A stretch of DNA of 64,000 nucleotides from Mycolicibacterium neoaurum ATCC 25795. Lineage in GTDB: Bacteria > Actinomycetota > Actinomycetes > Mycobacteriales > Mycobacteriaceae. Position 1 is the first letter of the stretch. Every line of letters starts with the position of its first letter. Below are positions 57,560 through 64,000 of the stretch, piece by piece. Both the position numbers and the translations under genes were made by a program. The stretch is taken from NCBI RefSeq assembly GCF_000691525.1, contig NZ_JMDW01000011.1, positions 1 to 64,000 on the forward strand, given 5' to 3'. The notes under the pieces are model-generated. The model made no database searches. It had not been told where the DNA came from and saw nothing but the letters and a program-made list of their open reading frames with translations.

Positions 57560-57618
57560 TAGCGATTTCGGTGAGGTTGCGTGCGGCAGGCGCACGCGAC
57601 CTCACCGAAATGACGCTA
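57560..57618. terminator. Stem-loop between lppZ and gatB, family A
   Basis: TTTCGGTGAGG (57566-57576) pairs with CCTCACCGAAA (57600-57610), extended by GCGTGCG/CGCACGC inside and TAGCG/CGCTA outside. The outer arm contains the gatB stop. It shares GCGATTTCGGTGAGG with the stem-loop at 4391-4440. No T-run. Confidence 0.65.
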
Positions 57619-59118
57619 GGAGCAAGCAGCCAGCACCAGTTCGCGGACCCGCGCGGCGTCGGCCTGACCCTTGGTGGCCTTCATCACCGCACCCACGATG
57701 GCCCCGGCGGCCTGTACCTTTCCGCCGCGGATCTTCTCGGCGATATCGGGTTGGGCGGCGAGCGCGTCATCGATGGCGGACTGAATCAGGGAGTCGTCAC
57801 GCACCACGACCAGCCCGCGATCGTTCATCACCTGCTCGGGTTCACCCTCACCGGCCAGCACACCCTCGACCACCTGGCGGGCCAGCTTGTTGGACAGCTT
57901 TCCGTCGTCGACGAGTTTGACCACCGCGGCGACCTGTGCCGGGGTGATCGGCAGATCGGACACCGCTACTGACTTCTCGTTGGCCTTCTGCACCAGGAAG
58001 TTGCCCCACCAGGCGCGGGCAGCCTCACTGGATGCACCCTTCGCCACCGTGGCCGCCACCAGATCGATCGCGCCGTTGTTCACCAGGTCGCGCATCACCT
58101 CATCGGAGATGCCCCATTCCTGCTGAACACGCTTGCGCGCCAACCACGGCAGTTCGGGAATGGTGCCGCGCAGCCGATCCACCAGTTCGGCAGGCGGAGC
58201 CACCGGCTCCAGATCGGGCTCGGGGAAGTACCGATAGTCCTGCGCGGTCTCCTTGCTGCGGCCGGCCGTGGTGTACCCGTCCTCGTGGAAGTGGCGGGTC
58301 TCCTGGGTGACCGTCCCGCCGGATCGCAGTACCGCCGCCTGCCTGCGCATCTCGTAGCGGACGGCCACCTCGACGCTCTTGAGCGAGTTGACGTTCTTGG
58401 TCTCTGTGCGCGTGCCGAACTCGCTGCTGCCCTTGGGTTTCAGCGACACGTTCGAATCGCAACGCATCGAGCCCTGGTCCATCCGCACATCGGAGACGTC
58501 CAGACCACGCAACAGGTCGCGGAGAGCGGTGACGTAGGCACGGGCGATCTCCGGGGCGCGTTCGCCGGTGCCCTCGATGGGCCTGGTGACGATCTCGATC
58601 AGCGGCACGCCTGCGCGGTTGAAATCGGCCAGCGAGGTGGTCGCACCCGCGATGCGGCCGGTGTCGCTGCCCAGGTGGGTCAGCTTGCCGGTGTCCTCTT
58701 CCATGTGCGCGCGCTCGATCTCGATGCGCCAGGTGCTGCCGTCCTCCAACGGCACATCCAGGTAGCCGTCGACGGCAATCGGCTCGTCGTACTGGCTGAT
58801 CTGGTAGTTCTTCGGCTGATCCGGGTAGAAGTAGTTCTTCCGGGCGAACCGGCCCCACGGCGCGATGTCACAGTTGAGCGCCAGCCCGATTCTGATGGCC
58901 GACTCGACGGCGGCCTGGTTGAGCACCGGCAGAGCGCCGGGCAGACCGAGGCACACCGGGCAGACCTGGGTGTTGGGATCGGCACCGAACTTGTTGGCGC
59001 AGGGGCAGAACATCTTGGTCGCCGTGGACAGCTCGACGTGCACTTCCATACCCATCACTGGGTCGAACTCGGCGATGACGTCGTCGTAGTCGACGAGTTC
59101 AGCAACAGAAGCGGTCAT
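57616..59118 (-). CDS. gatB: Aspartyl/glutamyl-tRNA amidotransferase subunit B
   Basis: The 500-residue GatB has the cradle domain start ([28 protein letters not shown]), zinc cysteines near the N-terminus, and the C-terminal tRNA-binding helical/YqeY domain. With GatA and GatC it converts Glu-tRNA-Gln to Gln-tRNA-Gln. In this window gatA and gatC are 3 kb away on the same strand, separated by pfkA and a two-gene insertion. Confidence 0.97.
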   Translation of the reverse strand: MTASVAELVDYDDVIAEFDPVMGMEVHVELSTATKMFCPCANKFGADPNTQVCPVCLGLPGALPVLNQAAVESAIRIGLALNCDIAPWGRFARKNYFYPDQPKNYQISQYDEPIAVDGYLDVPLEDGSTWRIEIERAHMEEDTGKLTHLGSDTGRIAGATTSLADFNRAGVPLIEIVTRPIEGTGERAPEIARAYVTALRDLLRGLDVSDVRMDQGSMRCDSNVSLKPKGSSEFGTRTETKNVNSLKSVEVAVRYEMRRQAAVLRSGGTVTQETRHFHEDGYTTAGRSKETAQDYRYFPEPDLEPVAPPAELVDRLRGTIPELPWLARKRVQQEWGISDEVMRDLVNNGAIDLVAATVAKGASSEAARAWWGNFLVQKANEKSVAVSDLPITPAQVAAVVKLVDDGKLSNKLARQVVEGVLAGEGEPEQVMNDRGLVVVRDDSLIQSAIDDALAAQPDIAEKIRGGKVQAAGAIVGAVMKATKGQADAARVRELVLAACS

Positions 59119-59175
59119 GGCAGCTGATTTTAGTGTCAGCCTGGGGCCGGCCTGCCGGGAGGCTCGGCCCGGGTC

Positions 59176-60207
59176 TCAACCGAAGAATTCCGCGGCATCG
59201 TCGTAGCGGCTCTGCGGCACCAGCTTGAGCTGACGAGTGGCATCGGCCAGTGAGACCCGACCGATGTCCTGACCACGCAGGGACACCATCATCCCGTACT
59301 CCCCCGCGTGCGCGGCGTCGGCGGCGTTCACCCCGAAGCGGGTGGCCAGCACCCGGTCATAAGCGGTCGGGGTGCCGCCGCGCTGCACATGGCCGAGCAC
59401 CGTCACGCGAACATCCTTCTTGATGCGCTTTTCCACCTCCAGGGCGAGTTGCTGGGCGACCCCGGTGAACTTCTCGTGCCCGAATTCGTCCATCCCGCCC
59501 TGACGCAGCTGCATCGTGCCCTCGGCGGGCTTGGCGCCCTCTGCCACGACGCAGATGAAATGCGAATCCCCGCGCTGGAAGCGCTGTTTGACCAACCGGC
59601 ACACCTCTTCGACGTCGAAGGGCTGCTCGGGGATCAAGGTCATGTGCGCACCGGAGGCCAGCCCGGCGTTCAGTGCGATCCAACCCGCGTGGCGGCCCAT
59701 CACCTCCACCAGCATCACCCGCTGATGTGACTCCGCGGTGCTGTGCAGCCGGTCGATGGCCTCGGTGGCGATCGTCAGCGCCGTGTCGTGACCGAAAGTG
59801 ACGTCGGTGCAATCGATATCGTTGTCGATCGTCTTGGGCACGCCGACGACGGGCACCCCCTCTTCGGACAGCCAACTCGCCGCGGTGAGCGTGCCCTCGC
59901 CACCGATCGGGATCAACACATCGATGCCGTTGTCCTCCAACGTCTGCTTGATCTGCGGCAATCCGGCGCGCAACGTGTCCGGGTTGGTGCGCGCGGTGCC
60001 GAGCATGGTGCCGCCCTTGGCGAGCAGGCGGTCGTTGCGGTCATCGTTCTTGAGCTGGATGCGACGGTCCTCCAACAGCCCACGCCAGCCATCGAGGAAC
60101 CCGACGACCGACGAGCCGTAGCGCGCATCGCTGGTTCGCACCACCGCCCTGATCACGGCGTTCAAGCCTGGACAGTCGCCGCCACCGGTCAGCACTCCGA
60201 TCCGCAT
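59176..60207 (-). CDS. pfkA: 6-phosphofructokinase
   Basis: The 343-residue PfkA has [17 protein letters not shown] at the start, [24 protein letters not shown] in the catalytic site and [10 protein letters not shown]. The length equals that of M. tuberculosis PfkA. In actinobacteria such PfkA enzymes may use ATP or pyrophosphate; the Gly residue before TL at the GGEGTL motif is typical of ATP-type members. ATG 60207 is chosen; ATG 60213 is two codons upstream. Confidence 0.96.
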   Translation of the reverse strand: MRIGVLTGGGDCPGLNAVIRAVVRTSDARYGSSVVGFLDGWRGLLEDRRIQLKNDDRNDRLLAKGGTMLGTARTNPDTLRAGLPQIKQTLEDNGIDVLIPIGGEGTLTAASWLSEEGVPVVGVPKTIDNDIDCTDVTFGHDTALTIATEAIDRLHSTAESHQRVMLVEVMGRHAGWIALNAGLASGAHMTLIPEQPFDVEEVCRLVKQRFQRGDSHFICVVAEGAKPAEGTMQLRQGGMDEFGHEKFTGVAQQLALEVEKRIKKDVRVTVLGHVQRGGTPTAYDRVLATRFGVNAADAAHAGEYGMMVSLRGQDIGRVSLADATRQLKLVPQSRYDDAAEFFG

Positions 60208-60314
60208 GCACATGATCTTGCCAGCTTCGGCGCACAGCGGCGCGGCCACCGCACAACGTGTGAGATTCCGGCACCGGGGTATCCGGCCCGACCACGTACC
60301 GACCGAAAGTAGCC

Positions 60315-60554
60315 ATGACCGCTGTTCCCCCCGACCCCGATCCCCGCCGGGTGCCCGGCCTCGAGCCAGGCGGAAGTGTTGCACCCGGTGACACGCCGCC
60401 GGACTCGGCGCAGACCTCCGGTCTGGGTGAACCCGAACCCCGGCCGCGCCACAAGCTCACGCCGACCGCCGTGGTCAGCATGATCGCCCTCACCGTGTTC
60501 ATCGCGGTCTTCGCCGCGGCAGCGATCTTCCTGCTCATCGATATGTCGAACTGA
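60315..60554 (+). CDS. Small DUF6480-like membrane protein
   Basis: The 79-residue protein has the Pro-rich N-tail [24 protein letters not shown] and one C-terminal membrane helix ([25 protein letters not shown]). The tail pattern (PGLEPGG, PGETPP-like) is typical of the actinobacterial DUF6480 family. The function is unknown. It lies 107 bp upstream of pfkA's start, on the other strand, and 43 bp upstream of the PoxB-like gene. Confidence 0.75.
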   Translation: MTAVPPDPDPRRVPGLEPGGSVAPGDTPPDSAQTSGLGEPEPRPRHKLTPTAVVSMIALTVFIAVFAAAAIFLLIDMSN

Positions 60555-60597
60555 TGACTTCGCGGCGACAAATCGTGTCGCACCATAGGGTGATGGC

Positions 60598-62325
60598 ATG
60601 ACGACTGTCGCCGACCACGTCATCTCCACCCTGTACGCCAGCGGTGTCTCGCGGATCTACGGCCTTCCCGGAGACAGCCTCAACGGACTCACCGACGCGA
60701 TCCGACGCGCCGAGGGATTCAGCTGGGAACACGTACGCCACGAGGAGGCAGCCGGTTTCGCCGCGGCCGCCGACGCGGCGCTGACGGGCCGGCTGGCCGT
60801 GTGTGCCGGCAGTTGCGGACCGGGCAACCTGCACCTGATCAACGGGTTGTTCGACGCCCAGCGCTCCCGGGTTCCGGTGCTGGCCATCGCCGCACACATC
60901 CCCCAATCCGAGATCGGGTCGGAGTACTTCCAGGAAACCCACCCCCAGGAGCTGTTCCGCGAGTGCAGTGTGTACTGCGAACTGGTCACCACGGCCGAAT
61001 CGGCGCCAAGGGTGCTTGAGATGGCGATGCGTGCGGCGATCGCCGAAAACGGGGTCGCCGTCGTCGTGGTCCCCGGTGAGGTATTCCTGCACAAGACCGA
61101 TGCCCGGGTCGCCCCGGTGCTGGCCACCCATTCGATCACCCGCCCGACCGATGACGAATTGCAGCGCGCGGCAACAATTCTCAACGGATCCGACAAGATC
61201 ACGGTGCTGGCGGGTGCGGGTGCCCAAGGGGCCCACGACGATCTGGTCCGATTGGCCGCCACGCTGCAGGCGCCGATCGTCCATGCGTTGCGCGGCAAGG
61301 AATTCGTCGAGTACGACAACCCCTACGACGTCGGGATGACCGGCCTGCTCGGCTTCGCTTCCGGCTACAAGGCCATCAAGGAGGCCGAGGTCCTGCTGAT
61401 GCTGGGCACCGACTTCCCGTATCGGCAGTTCTATCCCGAGAACGCCGTGGCGATCCAATTGGATATCCGCGGCCGCAACATCGGTCGACGCACGCACGTC
61501 GACCTACCGCTGGTCGGTACCGTTACCGACACCCTGCCCGCGCTGACGCCCTTGCTGACGGCGAAAACCGACCGCACCCATCTGGACCGTTCGCTGCGCC
61601 ATTACGCCAAGACCCGGCGGCGGCTCGACGAGCTGGCGGCCAATGATCGTGATCGCACCCCGATCCGTCCCGAACACCTTGCCGCCGTTGCCGACAGGCT
61701 CGCCGCCGAGGACGCGGTGTTCACGGTGGACGTGGGATCACCGGTGGTCTGGGCGGCGCGCTACCTCACCATGAACGGCCGCCGCAGGCTGCTGGGATCA
61801 TTCAACCACGGCACCATGGCTTGTGCGCTGCCGTTGGCCATCGGCGCCCAGACCGTCGATCGTGACAGGCAGGTGGTGGCCTTCGCCGGTGACGGTGGCT
61901 TGACCATGCTCTTCGGCGAGCTCATCACGCTGTCGCAGAACCGGCTGCCGGTCAAGGTCATCGTGTTCAACAACTCGTCGTTGAACTTCGTGGAGTTGGA
62001 GATGAAGGCGGCCGGGATCGTCACCTTCGGCACCGACCTGCACAATCCGGACTTCGCCGCCGTCGCCCGGTCACTCGGACTGTTCGGTCGCCGCGTCGAG
62101 CAGCCCGGCGACCTGGAGTCCGCACTCACCGATGCCTTCGCCCACGACGGTCCCGCGCTCATCGACGTGGTGACCGCGCGCCAGGAACTGTCCATCCCGC
62201 CCGCGATCACCGTCGAACAGGCCAAGGGCTTCTCGCTGTATGCGATCCGCACCATCATGGCCGGCCGGTCCGACGAGTTGCTCGACCTCGTCAGCACGAA
62301 TGTGGCACGCCGGATCCTGGACTGA
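60598..62325 (+). CDS. poxB: Pyruvate dehydrogenase (quinone)/PoxB-like ThDP enzyme
   Basis: The 575-residue ThDP enzyme has the catalytic Glu in HEEAAGFAAAADAALTG and the ThDP motif from GDGGLTMLFGEL to NNSSLNFVELE. The order of domains matches PoxB, which oxidises pyruvate to acetate and CO2 with electrons going to quinone. Acetolactate synthase and other ThDP enzymes are possible, but the C-terminal stretch beyond residue 530 fits PoxB. It is on the plus strand, inserted between pfkA and gatA. Confidence 0.85.
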   Translation: MTTVADHVISTLYASGVSRIYGLPGDSLNGLTDAIRRAEGFSWEHVRHEEAAGFAAAADAALTGRLAVCAGSCGPGNLHLINGLFDAQRSRVPVLAIAAHIPQSEIGSEYFQETHPQELFRECSVYCELVTTAESAPRVLEMAMRAAIAENGVAVVVVPGEVFLHKTDARVAPVLATHSITRPTDDELQRAATILNGSDKITVLAGAGAQGAHDDLVRLAATLQAPIVHALRGKEFVEYDNPYDVGMTGLLGFASGYKAIKEAEVLLMLGTDFPYRQFYPENAVAIQLDIRGRNIGRRTHVDLPLVGTVTDTLPALTPLLTAKTDRTHLDRSLRHYAKTRRRLDELAANDRDRTPIRPEHLAAVADRLAAEDAVFTVDVGSPVVWAARYLTMNGRRRLLGSFNHGTMACALPLAIGAQTVDRDRQVVAFAGDGGLTMLFGELITLSQNRLPVKVIVFNNSSLNFVELEMKAAGIVTFGTDLHNPDFAAVARSLGLFGRRVEQPGDLESALTDAFAHDGPALIDVVTARQELSIPPAITVEQAKGFSLYAIRTIMAGRSDELLDLVSTNVARRILD

Positions 62326-62329
62326 TCCG

Positions 62330-63814
62330 CTAGATCGCGGCGGGCAGCTCTCCCCGCGCCCGCTCGTAGGCCGCGCCGACGCGATAGAGCCGATCATCGG
62401 CGTGCGCAGGAGCCATGATCTGCAGGCCGACCGGCAGATTGTCCTCGGCCGCCAGCCCCGCGGGCACCGACATGCCGCAGTGCCCGGCCAGGTTCAGCGG
62501 CAGCGTGCACAGGTCGAACAGGTACATGGCCAGCGGGTCGTCGACCTTCTCCCCCAGCCGGAAAGCCGTCGACGGTGTCGTCGGGGTGGCCAGCACATCG
62601 ACCTTCTCGTAGGCCTGCTCAAGATCACGGGCGATCAGCGTGCGAACCTTCTGCGCCTGGTTGTAGTAGGCGTCGTAGTATCCCGCCGACAGTGCGTACG
62701 TGCCGATCATGATGCGCCGCTTGACTTCTGGGCCGAATCCGGCGGCCCGGGTCAGCGCCATGACCTCTTCGGCGCTGTGGGTGCCATCATCGCCGACCCG
62801 CAAGCCGAACCGCATCGCATCGAAGCGGGCCAGGTTGGAGGACACCTCCGAGGGCAGGATCAGATAGTAGGCGGCCATCGCATGGTCGAAGTGCGGGCAG
62901 TCCACCTCGATCACCTCGGCGCCCAGCTCGGTCAGCTGGTCGACGGCGGTGTTGAACGACTCCAGCACCCCGGGTTGATAGCCATCCCCGCGCAGTTGTT
63001 TGACCACACCGACGCGCACACCCTTGAGGTCACCGGATGCGCCGGCGCGGGCGGCGGCCACCACATCGGGCACCGGGACGTCGACCGAGGTGGAGTCGCG
63101 CGGGTCGTGCCCGGCGATCACCTGGTGCAGCAGTGCGGTGTCCAGGACGGTGCGCGCGCACGGTCCGCCCTGATCCAGCGAGGACGCGCAGGCGATCAGA
63201 CCGAACCGGCTCACCGTGCCGTAGGTGGGCTTCACCCCGACGGTCGAGGTGAGTGCGGCCGGCTGCCGGATCGAGCCACCGGTGTCGGTCCCGATGGCCA
63301 GCGGTGCCTGGAACGCGGCGAGCGCGGCCGCGCTGCCGCCCCCGGACCCACCGGGCACCCGGTCGGTGTCCCACGGGTTGCGGGTCGGGCCGAAGGCAGA
63401 ATTCTCCGTCGAGCTACCCATCGCGAACTCGTCCATGTTGGTCTTGCCAAGGATCGGGATGCCCGCCGCGCGCAACCGCGCAGTGACCGTCGCGTCGTAG
63501 GGCGAGTTCCAACCCTCCAGGATCTTCGATCCGCAGGTGGTCGGCATATCGGTCGTGGTGAACACGTCCTTGAGCGCCAGCGGGACCCCGGCCAGTGCCG
63601 ACGGCAGCGGCTCACCGGCGGCCACCTTGGCGTCCACCTCGGCGGCCGCGGCCAGCGCCTGCTCGGCGCCCACGTGCAGGAACGCGTGGTAGCGCTCGTC
63701 GGTGGCGGCGATCTGGTCCAAGTGCGCCTGGGTGACCTCGGTGGAGGACACCTCCTTGGCGGCGATCCGGGTGGCCAGGGTGACGGCGTCTTCGCGGATG
63801 AGCTCGGCAACCAT
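62330..63814 (-). CDS. gatA: Aspartyl/glutamyl-tRNA amidotransferase subunit A
   Basis: The 494-residue amidase-signature enzyme has [19 protein letters not shown] (Lys), the [13 protein letters not shown] loop and the Ser nucleophile in [14 protein letters not shown]. It releases ammonia from glutamine for GatB. ATG 63814 overlaps the gatC stop by one base (TAATG). Confidence 0.98.
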   Translation of the reverse strand: MVAELIREDAVTLATRIAAKEVSSTEVTQAHLDQIAATDERYHAFLHVGAEQALAAAAEVDAKVAAGEPLPSALAGVPLALKDVFTTTDMPTTCGSKILEGWNSPYDATVTARLRAAGIPILGKTNMDEFAMGSSTENSAFGPTRNPWDTDRVPGGSGGGSAAALAAFQAPLAIGTDTGGSIRQPAALTSTVGVKPTYGTVSRFGLIACASSLDQGGPCARTVLDTALLHQVIAGHDPRDSTSVDVPVPDVVAAARAGASGDLKGVRVGVVKQLRGDGYQPGVLESFNTAVDQLTELGAEVIEVDCPHFDHAMAAYYLILPSEVSSNLARFDAMRFGLRVGDDGTHSAEEVMALTRAAGFGPEVKRRIMIGTYALSAGYYDAYYNQAQKVRTLIARDLEQAYEKVDVLATPTTPSTAFRLGEKVDDPLAMYLFDLCTLPLNLAGHCGMSVPAGLAAEDNLPVGLQIMAPAHADDRLYRVGAAYERARGELPAAI

Positions 63815-64000
63815 TACTCGGCCTCCCCCAAAATCCGCGGCACGGCGAAGCGGCCGTCCTCGGCCCGCGGCGCCGCAGCGAGCGCCTCGTCCTGACTGAG
63901 ACCGGCCACGACGGTGTCCGGGCGGGTCACGTTGACGCTCGTCAGCGGGTTGTCCGTGGCCTGGACACCGGTGACGTCGACGGACTGGATCTGGCCGACA
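63814..64000 (-). CDS. gatC: Aspartyl/glutamyl-tRNA amidotransferase subunit C, partial
   Basis: The C-terminal 62 codons are present; the start lies beyond 64000. The sequence [21 protein letters not shown] and the end [11 protein letters not shown] are typical GatC. Its stop overlaps gatA, as in M. tuberculosis (Rv3012c-Rv3011c). Confidence 0.95.
   Translation of the reverse strand, partial: VGQIQSVDVTGVQATDNPLTSVNVTRPDTVVAGLSQDEALAAAPRAEDGRFAVPRILGEAE

Overview
The window is a high-GC actinobacterial chromosome segment, almost certainly from an environmental or fast-growing Mycobacterium (Mycolicibacterium). The backbone follows the Mycobacterium tuberculosis order from pca (Rv2967c) to gatC (Rv3012c): VKOR, dsbA, lipN, AKR, recG, the DAK2 protein, ung, thiL, a DUF3515 gene, ddl, gpsA, fbiD, ppk, mutT1, hupB, leuD, leuC, an iclR gene, the tRNA-Glu/tRNA-Gln genes, gltX, an FAH gene, an MFS gene, leuB, serA, a phytoene-desaturase-like gene, ilvC, ilvN, ilvB, cfp6, doxX, lppZ, gatB, pfkA, gatA, gatC. 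This comparison comes from remembered gene order; no alignment was run.

Accessory blocks interrupt this backbone. Positions 4443-18693 hold a membrane protein/diiron-like hydrolase pair, a TetR gene, a transmembrane Ser/Thr kinase and a cell-wall block (beta-lactamase-like protein, DsbA-like protein, L,D-transpeptidase, BlaR1-like M56 peptidase, BlaI repressor). The same stretch has a tightly overlapping five-gene operon (GH26-like glycosidase, GAF-PP2C phosphatase, cellulose-synthase-like glycosyltransferase, STAS protein, RsbW-like ATPase) and a GDT1-type transporter behind a yybP-ykoY (Mn2+) riboswitch. Smaller insertions are a DUF1800/DUF1501 Tat pair (37622-40140), ahpC-ahpD (44242-45368), a three-gene DUF2945/DUF3140 cassette (50236-51202), and a DUF6480-like gene with a PoxB-like enzyme (60315-62325).

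Several genes work together. VKOR and DsbA form an oxidative folding pair. leuCD, leuB, ilvBNC and the adjacent IclR gene cover branched-chain amino acid synthesis; ilvBNC carries a previously unlisted 23-codon leader peptide and an attenuator. gltX, tRNA-Gln(CUG) and gatB/gatA/gatC make up the indirect Gln-tRNA route, since actinobacteria of this group lack GlnRS. recG and ung serve DNA repair. ppk and mutT1 are adjacent.

The strongest observations are the Mn riboswitch, the ilv leader/attenuator, the partner-switching glycosyltransferase operon with a glycosyltransferase insertion of about 140 residues, the BlaI/BlaR-L,D-transpeptidase cluster, and long stem-loops between convergent genes, two of which share the same sequence. 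Many start codons sit 6-9 nt behind a TAnnnT-type hexamer with no Shine-Dalgarno, which fits leaderless transcription.
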